DNA of 59,564 nucleotides from Terramyces sp. JEL0728 (GCA_027603945.1 JADIIU010000083.1:1-59564); one strand, 5' to 3'. Positions 41,445-53,700 are shown, counted from the stretch's first letter. Made by a program: numbers and translations. Notes: generated by a model not told the origin, from the letters alone.

Positions 41445-42115
41445 ATGGGAGACGCAGTACTTGCTGGATGGTCTAGATTTATTTTGTTGTTGGGTGTTTT
41501 GGCAGGAATATGCTCTCTTGGCGGGGGAGGTACATCAATTCCACCATTTAAATCGTTTGCATGGTTGACAACTTCTTCAACCAATGTCGGCATTTACGGT
41601 GCTTGCAAGAAATCAAACATTAACCAAAACTTTTTCTCAATCAACAGCAATTATGCGCAACTACAAAAACAAGATTGCAGTACTTTGTTCGACTCTGGTT
41701 TAGAAGACAATGTTGGACCTATTGGAAGACGTAAACTTGAACTAACCTAGTATTGCCTAAAGATGAAGTTATGGTCACTGGGCTATTCGCTTTAGGATTA
41801 GTATTCACCATCATCTCATTTTTAATATTAAGAAGAAGAAACCCGCTGCCAGCTACTGTATTCTTGTTTGCTGGGTCTTTGCTTGAAGCAGTTGCTTTTG
41901 CACTCGGCACATGGCTGTTTTACCGAAACTGGGCAGATTTGTCAAAGGGACACGATGATAGACTCGGAAGTGTGTCTGCGGATTCGAATGTTCATTATGG
42001 AATAGGCATGTACCTTGGAGGTGCTTCAACTTTATTAGGGTTTACAGCTGGTAGCTTGTCTTGGTCAGCAATCAAAGACAGAAGAGCAGAGAAATTTGGC
42101 TCTTGGGATGTTTGA
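41445..42115 (+). CDS. Four-span membrane protein, SUR7/PalI (claudin)-like
   Basis: Two exons (41445-41730, 41751-42115; intron 20 nt) encode 216 residues. Topology is one span (FILLLGVLAGICSLGG), an extracellular loop of about 80 residues with two Cys (YGACKKS, QDCSTLF), then three spans (VTGLFALGLVFTIISFLIL, TVFLFAGSLLEAVAFALGTW, GMYLGGASTLLGFTAGSLSW). This fits the fungal SUR7/PalI claudin-like superfamily of plasma membrane and cortical proteins, but no strict motif settles it. Confidence 0.65.
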
Positions 42116-42216
42116 TTCTTAATAAATAATTAATCGTTACTACTGCTTGTGAGTGTTATCACTTGATTTTGAAACGCTTTGTAATCTATCCACGGCCAAT
42201 CTATTTTTCCAGCCCA

Positions 42217-43260
42217 ATGATAGAGCAGCTCTCATTTGATCACCAACGATTAATTGCAGTTTATTTGCCGATACAAATATATCACCAATACCGGTTTAGT
42301 TGGAAAAACAATCTGCCGCCTAGACCAACTGTGAATCCAATCCCTTACTTTGAATCAATGGATGGAATGGAAATATCGAAAAGATACAGCGACCATTTCG
42401 ACTACCTTCGAATTAATCAGCAGCTCGTGACAGACTACTTTGCTTGCAAGATGCTCACCTACTGTCAATACTCTCAGCTGTCAACAATCAAAATCAGCAA
42501 TCTCTCACTAGACACCAAACTACTGCTGGTAGACAATTTTGAAAAGTTTAACCAACGGTTTGTCCTAGAAATCGTGCGTAATGTTGAAAATAAAATATCC
42601 ATCGATAAATACTTGAATTCAGGGGAAATCCCAATTCTTTTCCGTTGGTGTGAAAGTAAATACTTTGAGTGTATCGAGTATTACCTGTCTAAAGGTTATT
42701 CTTTCGATAAAATCCCAATACTTGAATACGCGGTGCAGCACAACGAACCAAAAGTCGTGGATGTGCTGCTGAACCAACAAAATATTGAAAATAGTACTCT
42801 ATTGCGCTGTGTCGGATTAGCGATAAAGCACAAGAGCTGGAGAATTGCAAGCATCCTTTTAAAAGATGCCAGGCTTGGTCCTAGCACAAACCTGGATGAA
42901 ATCCTGCACATGGTAATTGAAACGGGAAAGGGAAGCCAGCTGCTTCAGCAATTAATGGTGGATAATCGGGTAGATCCATCTGCGAAAAACAATTATGCTA
43001 TTAGAATTGCAGCAAAAGTTGGAAACACAGAGAATGTCAAACTGTTGTTACAAAGCCCAAGCGTAGATCCGACTGCAAATGATAACGAACCGATTATTTC
43101 AGCCGTTGTTGCTGGGCATTTCCATATTGTTCAACTTTTGCTGAACGATAAACGGGTTGATCCCCTTGCACAAAACAGTGCAGCAATGTATATTGCCAAA
43201 CAAACCAATCGTAAAGATATAGTCGGATTATTACAGGGCCGTAAACCTTTTCAAATCTAA
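42217..43260 (+). CDS. Ankyrin-repeat protein
   Basis: An intronless 347-residue protein from the first ATG at 42217. The N-terminal 60 residues (QLSFDHQRLIAVYLP...) are F-box-like but degenerate. The C-terminal half carries ankyrin repeats with the local consensus DNRVDPSAKNNYAIRIAAKVG and NDKRVDPLAQNSAAMYIAK. The repeat style (long RVDP spacing) is the same as in the gene at 31939-33316, so they are likely paralogues. Confidence 0.75.
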   Translation: MIEQLSFDHQRLIAVYLPIQIYHQYRFSWKNNLPPRPTVNPIPYFESMDGMEISKRYSDHFDYLRINQQLVTDYFACKMLTYCQYSQLSTIKISNLSLDTKLLLVDNFEKFNQRFVLEIVRNVENKISIDKYLNSGEIPILFRWCESKYFECIEYYLSKGYSFDKIPILEYAVQHNEPKVVDVLLNQQNIENSTLLRCVGLAIKHKSWRIASILLKDARLGPSTNLDEILHMVIETGKGSQLLQQLMVDNRVDPSAKNNYAIRIAAKVGNTENVKLLLQSPSVDPTANDNEPIISAVVAGHFHIVQLLLNDKRVDPLAQNSAAMYIAKQTNRKDIVGLLQGRKPFQI

Positions 43261-43479
43261 AAAGAATCTAAATTTTGGGTAAATAAACGCATATTACGAT
43301 GGATAGTCCTTGGAGTCACATCCTAAATTGCAAGTCCACAGTAACTATCCATGCACTTTTACTTGCTATAATTTCCAGAAATCACATTTAGTCTGCGATT
43401 TCGAAAACAGCAGGGACACTCCAGCGTGGTGCGGGCCCTGCACAAAGGTATAAAAACTTGGATTTTTGAGCAAACTCAA

Positions 43480-46151
43480 ATGAAAATATCTGTTCTGGCA
43501 ACAGCGGCGTCTGCGGTACTATATACGGTAACAAAACCTTCTGCCCATTACAGCTCTCCTGTGCCAAGTGGGAACACCATTAATAATGACTGCAACTCTT
43601 TTGGATGCCAGTTATCTTCGCCAACAAAGAAATACATAGTACCTGTCTTTAACCCTAGGCAGTCATGCAGCATGATTGTTTGATGATGATTTACACTGGT
43701 AACATGAAGAGCGTAATTTGGAAATCAAAAACATGGCAGGGGGATCACGACTGCTTCTTGGCACCACAAACTGATGGACAATTAGTCTTTTATAGGAATG
43801 ACAGCGGTACCATTGTTCCGATTCAATCGCTGAATCCAAACTCTGCTTCAAAGAAAGCAACTTCTTATACTTTGAATATGCAGGATGACGGAAATCTGGT
43901 TTACAAGGCAGATTCTGGTAAAATAGTTTGGTCAAGTGTCCAAGTCAAACCATTGTATACGTACACTCAGCCGTCTGTTTATTTTCCAACTGTGATGCAG
44001 TCAGGAACGACGTTGAATAGCGATTGTAACAATGGCTCTGGATGTTTCCTCGCTTCGCCGTCTCAAGAGTTCAAGTTGGTAATGCAACACGATTGCAAGA
44101 TGATCCTCTTCATGAATGATCCCTTCCAGTCTGTATTTGCAACAAACACTTGGTTGGGCGATGGACACAAATGCTTTATGGCGGCGCAAACCAATGGCCA
44201 ATTAGTAGTGTATAGAAATGATGGTCCAGCTCCTGTAGCAATGTGGACTTCCAATCCAGCACCTGCACAAATCGCAGATGGCTATACTTTGACTCTCCAA
44301 GAAAATGGCAAGCTGATTTGGGCAGACAGCAAGAATAATGTACTTTGGCAAACTGATTCTCAAGTTATTCCCTTGGCAAACAACTATACTCAAGCTGCAG
44401 GCTGCCCATCCACTCCATTTGTTACTGATGCAAGAATTGACTGCAAAGGAACGGATTACCAATCTTGCTATTCAAAGGGTTGTTGCTGGGACCCTCCTCC
44501 AAAAGGACAAAAGGGTATTCCTTGCTATAAAAACACAAAAAACAAATGGTTTGGCATTCCAGGATCGGATACCCCCGTTACTACTGCTGTCACTGCGAGT
44601 AACCCCGGCCGTTTCGATGTGGTAACCACTCTTCCTGTCGCTCCACTTGGAATCTCGCTGATGCCAACCACCAACAATGCGGTTATTCTCGAAAGAATAT
44701 CATGGGGCTATGATTCCACTTATCATTCCTATATAATGGATATGGCCAGTTTCCAACTTTCACCGTTATATGCATACTCTGATATATTTTGCAGTGGAGG
44801 TGTTTTACTTTCAGATGGCACTTTGTTGAATATCGGCGGATGGGTTGGAGATCCATCCTTGAAAGGTGTGCGTTACCTGCCCATTAATGGCGATTGGAAG
44901 CAGAATGCCAAAGTTATGGCTTTGGAAAAAGCACGTTGGTGTAAGTTTTATTTGATTGTAGATCCTTCTGCACTATTACTTCCTTCCGGTAAAGTCTGGG
45001 CTGTTGGCGGAGCTCCGTCTTCATTGAATGGAGTAAATGAGCCAACTGTTGAAATACTCCCTAATCCAAATCAAGATCCAGTTGTATATGTTCCGTTCTT
45101 GGCAGAAACTATAGGCCACAACTTTTATCCTTTCGTTTATTATATTCCTGCCGACCAATACCAGCCAAAACCATTCATATGGCTATTTGCCGGATCTCAA
45201 TCTAAGCTTTATGATCCAGATACTTTTGTTGCATTTGCAAACAACACTAATGTCCCATCTCTATCTGGCAAGAAAGAATACAGAAGTTATCCCTTCTCTG
45301 GCACTTCTTCTATGCTTCCTCTAATTGCTGATGCGGACAACAACAACCCACCGGTACAAATATTGATTTGCGGTGGATCTGATGGAGTAAACGCTTTGGA
45401 TACCTGTGTTACTACCACTCCTTCCCAAGCTGAAAATTCAACTTGGTTAGTGGAGAAAATGCCAATTCCTAGAGTATTGGGTGACTTGGTTTCCCTTCCA
45501 GATCAGACATTCTTGCTGATCAATGGCGCTACTAAAGGTCAAGCTGGATTTGGTTCTCAAAGCAAAGCAACCTTGAATCCAGTGCTATATGACCCAAGCG
45601 CTCCCCTAAACCAAAGATTCACTGTATTAAAAGCATCTCCAATTCAAAGATTGTACCACTCTGAAGCAATGTTGGCACTGGACGGTAGAGTAGTTGTATC
45701 TGGATCCACTCCAAATCAAGACTCTATGGATGATCCTACACTCACTATCCATGAAAATGAGCGCAGAGTAGAAATGTTTACACCTCCATATCTGCTTGAC
45801 GGCAGAAATCCACCACTCCTTTTAAATGCACCAGGTAAATGGGACTACAACAATGAATACACTCTGGATGTTTCCCTTCCATCTGGCAAAACAGATAAAT
45901 TGTCTGTCAGTTTGATCAATCCAGGCTTTGTTACTCACAACAACCATATGGGAAATACTCATTATGTTCTCAAAATCGAATCTGTCAAACAAGACGGAAA
46001 CAAATTTAAATTAAATGTGCGATCGCCAAAGTCGCCTCAAACTGCAGTACCAAGTTACTACCAATTGTGGGTTGTAGATGACGGGAAGCCTTGCAAGATG
46101 GCTACGTGGGTTCAACTGGTTGCTGATACGATCCAATGGCCAAAGATTTAG
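43480..46151 (+). CDS. Secreted glyoxal oxidase (AA5) with B-lectin and trefoil domains
   Basis: Three exons (43480-43638, 43659-44940, 44962-46151; introns 20 and 21 nt) encode 876 residues. A signal peptide is followed by two bulb-type lectin-like repeats (about 25-125 and 130-290; NNDCNSFGC.L.SP and NSDCNNGSGCFLASP), a P-type trefoil domain (about 302-350; six Cys including SKGCCWDPP), then a copper-radical oxidase propeller. Expected active-site residues are Cys about 431 (FCSGG), Tyr about 481 (RWY, formed by splicing), Tyr-His about 712-713 (RLYHSEAM) and His about 806 (VTHNNHMG). Glyoxal oxidases oxidise aldehydes and release H2O2. AATAAA follows the stop. Confidence 0.9.
44941..44961 (+). 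other. 21-nt stopless intron splitting the catalytic Tyr codon
   Basis: The intron is in frame and without a stop, so it reads as coding. Retained, it gives ARWCKFYLIVDPSALLLP. Removed, T joins AT to give RWYPSALLLPSGKVWAVGG, the conserved RWY motif of glyoxal and galactose oxidases, whose Tyr is crosslinked to Cys in the cofactor. Confidence 0.87.
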
Positions 46152-49100
46152 AATAAAAAGTCAAGATTTTAGATTTGGGTGACTCAAAAGGTAGCGTATA
46201 GGAGCTCAGCCAAGAATACAGCAAGATGCATTGATATCTCCAAGTGAGTCATGAAATTCGGAGGCTGAGAATCTCGAGTCAGCCTCATAGTTAAATGTTT
46301 TACCTCAAAATGTTACAAGCCGATTCCCCAATGGAAAATCTAAACAACGACTTGCTAGAAAACAGAATCCTGCACTACCTCAGTGGTATTGATATTTATA
46401 AACTCTCATGTACAAACAAATCCCTGCAAACTCGCCTGTTGCAATTCTACCAATTGGTAACAGAATTCCAAATCCATCCGTCAAACACATGGCCGACACT
46501 AAATCTCATTTCCGCACAAGAACATGCTTTGATTTCCAGCAAAGATCTAAAAAATACCGCAGAGTTTACTGGCGAGTACCTGAAGCGACTGCAAGAAATG
46601 GATTTACAGAAATGGCGGTTTCTGGCAATCAAAATATCCAACACTACCTTTTCCGCAATCGCAGATACAATTCCAAAGACCGAACATTTAGAGCTGGTCT
46701 ACTTGGACTCTTCTGAGCCAAACCAATTTTTGAAACGCCAGGCAAACAAAATCTGCAATTACAAAGTAAAGCTTGGGAACAAGGATGTAGAGAGGATATT
46801 TGACATTGCAAAAGAAAATGAAAGCCTGACCGAATTGCACTTGTCTCTTGAAGACATGAATGGCAAAATGAACCTGTTTAAACACCACTTGCCAAGCTCT
46901 TTTATTACCAATCTGACGCTAAATAACTGTAGCATCAATGACGATCTCATGTCTATTTTGTGCGATGGACTGCGAACCTCAAAATTAAATTATTTAGACT
47001 TGTCGTCTAATTCTATTGGTGATGCCGGTATGGTTACTCTTGCGCCTGTGTTGTTAGAGTGTCAGTTGGAAACGCTTTTGTTGACAAGCAATAGCATCCA
47101 CAAAGAAGGTATCGATATACTTGCAGAATACCTTTTGAATTCAAAGTTGAAATATTTGGATATCCAAGACAATAGCTTTTTCCGCAATGACCTGTCTGCG
47201 TTTTTCATGATATTAAGCAGTACTCGACTGGAAGAATTCCATTACAAGAAATCTATCGGATTGGAGGAACAGCAAGCCTTTGTAATTGGCATTGCCAATT
47301 CCAAATTGAAAAAGGTTACCATTGGACTAGAAAATGAAGTTTTGGATCAATTTATCAAGGCACTACCACTATCCCAATTGACTGATTTTACTTTTGCTAC
47401 TCATATTGGAGACTATGGTTGCAAGCAAATAGCGGACAATATCGATCTCATTACATTGAAAAGAATTTCTTTGTTTGATTCAAAAATCACTGAATTTGGA
47501 ATTGAAATGCTATTTGCCAAGTTACACAGGAACTTTTCAATTCAAGAGTTGGATTTATCCTACAACCAATTTGGCAATTATGGAATTCACTTGATCACTA
47601 AATTCCTGCCTTCTACCAACCTCAAGAGTCTCATTTTAGATACGTGTGCAGCAGACGGCGGATTTGTGAAACTAGCGGCAAGTATACAAAACTCACAGTT
47701 GATTAAATTCAAGATGCGCAATACCTACCTTGGACGGGAAGGAGTCCAAGCTTTTGAGCAAATATTGGGCAAATGCAGCTTGCGATTTGTTGACGTATCG
47801 TGGGGTCCATTTAGTGTTCAAAAGGAAATGTACGGCAAGTTTCCTCAAATCAAAATATGTTGAATAAATTGTATTTGTTTTTACCAGAATTTCACACGCA
47901 TGAGCTTATTGGCATTGTGTGATAGTATTTTGTAAAGTCATGCCAATCAGTAGCACCAAGCGAGCCACAGCTGCAATACTGATATACTACCCTTCCGAGA
48001 TATATAACCACCGAATTTCTTGCTTTTATTTACAAACACAAAAGCATCAAGTGGGAAATTCTCGGATACTGCGTTCCGAACCTTGCAGTGCGGTTTGGAT
48101 CGTGACCCAACTAGTTAAAAAGCTTTTGGTTTGCAGCATGAATTAAAAATAAATGACTGTTGCAAAAGTGCAAATCAAAACAAATTTTTTCAACTATGTT
48201 ACATTAGGATGGTTAACTCCACTGTTATTAAAAGGTAGAAAAACCCCACTTTCTGATATTGATCTGTATGAATTAGCAGAAAAGGACAAGTCAGAAGCGA
48301 TATTGCAAAAATTTCGTATCTATTGGGATCAATTAAAGCGTCACAAGGAGTCTCCAGATACCGCCAAAGCTCCAAACTTTTTCCTTACTTTGCTATCTAT
48401 TTTGATGTGGCCCGTAATTGGAGTGTCGCTGTGTGCAACGGCTACTGTGTTCTTGGGACTGTATACCCCAAAAGCCCTTCAGCAGCTGCTGAATTATGTT
48501 GATCCAAACTTTACCGGATCGTATTGGGTGGATGATGGGATTGGACTAGCTTTTATATTATTCGCTTTCCAAGCACTAGAAGCAATATTTGGAAACCTGC
48601 AGCAAACAGTTTTTAGGAGGGTCGTCCAAATTGCCCATTCAATTACAATTGGCTCTATATACGAAAAAAGTTTAAAGTTATCCACAAAATCAAAGATGCA
48701 ATTCCCCGAAGGAAAGATTTTGAATATGGTCAACCAAGATGCACAAAATATCATTGAAGTGTTGTACTTTCTGCCCCAAATTATCTTGCTCCCAACTCAA
48801 ATCATTTTATCAATGTACTTTTTGGCTGATTTGGTTGGAAAGTCAATTTGGTCTGGAATCGGCGTGTTTGTAGGGATTGCGATCATTGCGCTGGGGTCCT
48901 CTCCGTTCGCTGCAAAAGGTTTCACCAGATGGTACTCTTAAACTTACCTTAGGTTTACCGGGGCTGATAAAAGAATTGGTATCCTTAGAGAAATGCTGTA
49001 CGGGATCAAAATTGTCAAGTTTCAAGCAATGGAAGATTTCTTTAGAAAAAAGATTAACGAAGCTCGTAAAGTCCAAATAGACAGTATCCGGATGGTTGCT

Positions 49101-50641
49101 ATTGTTCTTGGTGGAGTTCAGGGTCTTGCAGATATTGCTCCAACAATTATTTCAGTTACTATCTTTGCTGTTTATGCTAGTTATGGAAATGCAATGTCTC
49201 CAGCAATTATTTTCCCTGCACTAAACTATATATCCGGCGTAGTGGAGCCAATCAATACAATCCAAGCTCTTATTTCCAGCACAATCACTGGTAAGGTTTC
49301 GTTCCAAAGAGTGGGAGAATTCTTGAATGCAGATGAAAATGATAATGCCAGAGAGACTAGTGCACAAGGTGATTCTAAGCCAGCACTTGTTTTGAAAAAC
49401 GTTACTTGGAGATGGGAGGATGCCAACAAGGAAAAGACTAAGGATACGGAGACTGATGAAAAGGAAAGCACGACTTCTTCAGAAGCCTTCCACATGAAAG
49501 AAATTGATATGGTAATCCAGCGTGGAAAGCTTATTGGCGTCGTTGGATCAATTGGCAGTGGAAAAAGTTCACTTTTCTCTGGATTGATTGGCGAATCAGT
49601 TCACATTGGTGGCGACTATGAAATCAATGGTAGAATAGCTTACTGCGCTCAAATTCCTTGGATTTTGACTGGCAGCATAGAAAAGAACATTTTGCTGAAT
49701 CTGCCTCTTGATCAAGCAAAACTAGATAGGGTTGTTGCCGTTAGCGGACTGGAAAGCGATTTAAAAGTATTGGCCGATGGAATCAAAACTGAAATTGGCG
49801 AAAACGGCGTCAACTTGTCTGGCGGGCAAAAAGCGCGAGTATCTCTGGCGAGAAGCTTGTATTCAGACGCTGATATTTACCTGATGGATGATCCTATTGC
49901 TGCGCTGGATGCACAGGTTGGCAGACATGTTTTTTCCAAAGCTGTAAAGGGGTATTTGGCAGACAGGACTGTGCTTCTTGCAACCCATCAGCTGCATTAT
50001 CTTCAAGAAGTAGATGAAATCATTGTACTAGAACAAGGCAGCTTGGTTGAATACGGAACATTTGCCGAGTTGAACAGCAAACCGGATGGCATCTTGTGCA
50101 AGATGTTGGAAGCATACAGATTTGATGAAGAAGTGGAAAAGAAGGAAGAAAAGGAAAAGGTAAAGGAAAAGAAGGAAGAAGTGGAAATAGGCAAAGAATT
50201 TATCGCCAAAGAAGAAAAGAATGATGGCGGAATCAAATTTGAAGTCTACTGGACTTATCTCAAAAACCTGTCTATTCCTATGCTTGCGGTATTGTCTGTT
50301 CTCTACTTTATGTCTCTGGGCATCCAAATTTTCCTTCCAATTTGGCTATCTAAATGGACACAGGATGTTACTGGCGACACCAACCACTATCTTTCGGTTT
50401 ATACAATCTTTGGAGGTGTCTATGCTGTTACAAACAGTAAATATTTTCTAATGTAGCTTCGTTGTTTTGGGCGTTAATCTTCATGTCAATTTTTGCTAGT
50501 ATCAAGTACCACGATGGTGCTATGGAGTCACTGTACCATGCGCCAATGGATTTCTTTGATAGAAACCCTATCGGTAGAATTATCAACCGGTTTTCTGCTG
50601 ACGTCCAATCTCTTGATATCGGTGTTATTTCAGTCATATTG
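46059..50641 (+). repeat. Segmental duplication, copy 1
   Basis: Copy 1 runs from the last codons of the glyoxal oxidase (TACCAATTGTGGG) through the F-box/LRR gene and the first two-thirds of the ABC transporter. Copy 2 is at 50683-55302. The offset is 4624 bp over the LRR gene and 4660 bp over the transporter, so copy 2 carries a net 36-bp gain between them. Confidence 0.93.
46295..47863 (+). CDS. F-box / leucine-rich-repeat (RNI-like) protein, copy 1
   Basis: An intronless 522-residue protein. An F-box-like N-terminus (LENRILHYLSGIDIYKLSCTN) precedes ribonuclease-inhibitor-type LRRs, clearest at about 210-285 (LNYLDLSSNSIGDAGM, LETLLLTSNSIHKEGI, LKYLDIQDNSF) and 400-500 (IQELDLSYNQFGNYGI, LKSLILDTC). 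Met1, Met6 or Met13 could each be the true start. Possibly a ubiquitin-ligase adaptor. It differs from copy 2 by only two residues (T/A in GMVTLAP, I/T in GIDILAEY). AATAAA overlaps the stop. Confidence 0.8.
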   Translation: MFYLKMLQADSPMENLNNDLLENRILHYLSGIDIYKLSCTNKSLQTRLLQFYQLVTEFQIHPSNTWPTLNLISAQEHALISSKDLKNTAEFTGEYLKRLQEMDLQKWRFLAIKISNTTFSAIADTIPKTEHLELVYLDSSEPNQFLKRQANKICNYKVKLGNKDVERIFDIAKENESLTELHLSLEDMNGKMNLFKHHLPSSFITNLTLNNCSINDDLMSILCDGLRTSKLNYLDLSSNSIGDAGMVTLAPVLLECQLETLLLTSNSIHKEGIDILAEYLLNSKLKYLDIQDNSFFRNDLSAFFMILSSTRLEEFHYKKSIGLEEQQAFVIGIANSKLKKVTIGLENEVLDQFIKALPLSQLTDFTFATHIGDYGCKQIADNIDLITLKRISLFDSKITEFGIEMLFAKLHRNFSIQELDLSYNQFGNYGIHLITKFLPSTNLKSLILDTCAADGGFVKLAASIQNSQLIKFKMRNTYLGREGVQAFEQILGKCSLRFVDVSWGPFSVQKEMYGKFPQIKIC

Positions 50642-50644
50642 TAA
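48153..50644 (+). pseudogene. Truncated ABCC transporter, copy 1
   Basis: Exons 48153-48931, 48953-50436 and 50457-50644 encode 816 residues. TMD1 and NBD1 are intact (Walker A GSIGSGKSS, signature LSGGQKARVSLARS, Walker B DIYLMDDPIAALD). The second membrane domain breaks off after DIGVISVIL, where the duplication joint creates a TAA. NBD2 is absent. It is four residues different from copy 2 over the shared part. It could still make a half-sized protein, but ABCC exporters need both halves, so it is probably non-functional. Confidence 0.85.
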
Positions 50645-50775
50645 AATCACCAAAAACCAGTGATATCGCAATTCCGTTGTATTACCAATTGTGGGTTGTT
50701 GATGACGGGAAGCCTTGCAAGATGGCTATGTGGGTTCAACTGGTTGCTGATACGATCCAATGGCCAAAGATTTAG
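50644..50775 (+). pseudogene. C-terminal relic of a second glyoxal oxidase paralogue
   Basis: 44 codons in frame from the joint: KSPKTSDIAIPLYYQLWVV, then DDGKPCKMAMWVQLVADTIQ and WPKI, stop at 50773-50775. The intact gene reads RSPKSPQTAVPSYYQLWVV and then the same. The first 14 residues differ widely while the rest is nearly identical, so this is the tail of a different paralogue or a recombined one. It is cut off upstream by the joint with the ABC copy. Confidence 0.8.
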
Positions 50776-53700
50776 AATAAAAAGTCAAGATTTTAGATTT
50801 GGGTGACTCAAAAGGTAGCGTATAGGAGCTCAGCCAAGAATACAGCAAGATGCATTGATATCTCCAAGTGAGTCATGAAATTCGGAGGCTGAGAATCTCG
50901 AGTCAGCCTCATAGTTAAATGTTTTACCTCAAAATGTTACAAGCCGATTCCCCAATGGAAAATCTAAACAACGACTTGCTAGAAAACAGAATCTTGCACT
51001 ACCTCAGTGGTATTGATATTTATAAACTCTCATGTACAAACAAATCCCTGCAAACTCGCCTGTTGCAATTCTACCAATTGGTAACAGAATTCCAAATCCA
51101 TCCGTCAAACACATGGCCGACACTAAATCTCATTTCCGCACAAGAACATGCTTTGATTTCCAGCAAAGATCTAAAAAATACCGCAGAGTTTACTGGCGAG
51201 TACCTGAAGCGACTGCAAGAAATGGATTTACAGAAATGGCGGTTTCTGGCAATCAAAATATCCAACACTACCTTTTCCGCAATCGCAGATACAATTCCAA
51301 AGACCGAACATTTAGAGCTGGTCTACTTGGACTCTTCTGAGCCAAACCAATTTTTGAAACGCCAGGCAAACAAAATCTGCAATTACAAAGTAAAGCTTGG
51401 GAACAAGGATGTAGAGCGGATATTTGACATTGCAAAAGAAAATGAAAGCCTGACCGAATTGCACTTGTCTCTTGAAGACATGAATGGCAAAATGAACCTG
51501 TTTAAACACCACTTGCCAAGCTCTTTTATTACCAATCTGACGCTAAATAACTGTAGCATCAATGACGATCTCATGTCTATTTTGTGCGATGGACTGCGAA
51601 CCTCAAAATTAAATTATTTAGACTTGTCGTCTAATTCTATTGGTGATGCCGGTATGGTTGCTCTTGCGCCTGTGCTGTTAGAGTGTCAGTTGGAAACGCT
51701 TTTGTTGACAAGCAATAGCATCCACAAAGAAGGTATCGACACACTTGCAGAATACCTTTTGAATTCAAAGTTGAAATATTTGGATATCCAAGACAATAGT
51801 TTTTTCCGCAATGACCTGTCTGCATTTTTCATGATATTAAGCAGTACTCGACTGGAAGAATTCCATTACAAGAAATCTATCGGATTGGAAGAACAGCAAG
51901 CCTTTGTAATTGGCATTGCTAATTCCAAATTGAAAAAAGTTACCATTGGACTAGAAAATGAAGTTTTGGATCAATTTATCAAGGCATTACCACTATCCCA
52001 ATTGACTGATTTTACTTTTGCTACTCATATTGGAGACTATGGTTGCAAGCAAATAGCGGACAATATCGATCTCATTACATTGAAAAGAATTTCTTTGTTT
52101 GATTCAAAAATCACTGAATTTGGAATTGAAATGCTATTTGCCAAGTTACACAGGAACTTTTCAATTCAAGAGTTGGATTTATCTTACAACCAATTTGGCA
52201 ATTATGGAATTCACTTGATCACTAAATTCCTGCCTTCTACCAACCTCAAAAGTCTCATTTTAGATACGTGTGCAGCAGACGGCGGATTTGTGAAACTAGC
52301 GGCAAGTATACAAAACTCACAGTTGATTAAATTCAAGATGCGCAATACCTACCTTGGACGGGAAGGAGTCCAAGCTTTTGAGCAAATATTGGGCAAATGC
52401 AGCTTGCGATTTGTTGACGTATCGTGGGGTCCATTTAGTGTTCAAAAGGAAATGTACGGCAAGTTTCCTCAAATCAAAATATGTTGAATAAAATTGTATT
52501 TGTTTTTACCAGAATTTCACACGCATGAGCTTATCGACACTATTGGCATTGTGTGATAATATTTTGTGAAGTCTGATGCCAATCAGTAGCACCAAGCGAG
52601 TCACAGCTGCAATACTGATATATACTCTTGCCTAGCGTGACTCTTCCGAGATACCTCCACTACCATAACTACCGAATTCTTGCTTTTATTTACAAACACA
52701 AAAGCATCAAGTGGAAAATTTTCGGATACTGCGTTCCGAACCTTGCAGTGCGGTTTGGATCGTGACCCAACTAGTTAAAAAGCTTTTGATTTGCAGCATG
52801 AATTAAAAATAAATGACTGTTGCAAAAGTGCAAATCAAAACAAATTTTTTCAACTATGTTACATTAGGATGGTTAACTCCACTGCTATTAAAAGGTAGAA
52901 AAACCCCACTTTCTGATATTGATCTGTATGAATTAGCAGAAAAGGACAAGTCAGAAGCGATATTGCAAAAATTTCGTATCTATTGGGATCAATTAAAGCG
53001 TCACAAGGAGTCTCCAGATACCGCCAAAGCTCCAAACTTTTTCCTTACTTTGCTATCTATTTTGATGTGGCCCGTAATTGGAGTGTCGCTGTGTGCAACG
53101 GCTACTGTGTTCTTGGGGTTGTATACCCCAAAAGCCCTTCAGCAGCTGCTGAATTATGTTGATCCAAATTTTACCGGATCGTATTGGGTGGATAATGGGA
53201 TTGGACTAGCTTTTATATTATTCGCTTTCCAAGCACTAGAAGCAATTTTTGGAAACTTGCAGCAAACAATTTTTAGGAGGGTCGTCCAAATTGCCCATTC
53301 AATTACAATTGGCTCTATATACGAAAAAAGTTTAAAGTTATCCACAAAATCAAAGATGCAATTCCCCGAAGGAAAGATTTTGAATATGGTCAACCAAGAT
53401 GCACAAAATATCATTGAAGTGTTGTACTTTCTGCCCCAAATTATCTTGCTCCCAACTCAAATCATTTTATCAATGTACTTTTTGGCTGATTTGGTTGGAA
53501 AGTCAATTTGGTCTGGAATCGGCGTGTTTGTAGGGATTGCGATCATTGCGCTGGGTTCCTCTCCGTTCGCTGCAAAAGGTTTCACCAGATGGTACTCTTA
53601 AACTTACCTTAGGTTTACCGGGGCTGACAAAAGAATTGGTATCCTTAGAGAAATGCTGTATGGGATCAAAATTGTCAAGTTTCAAGCAATGGAAGATTTC

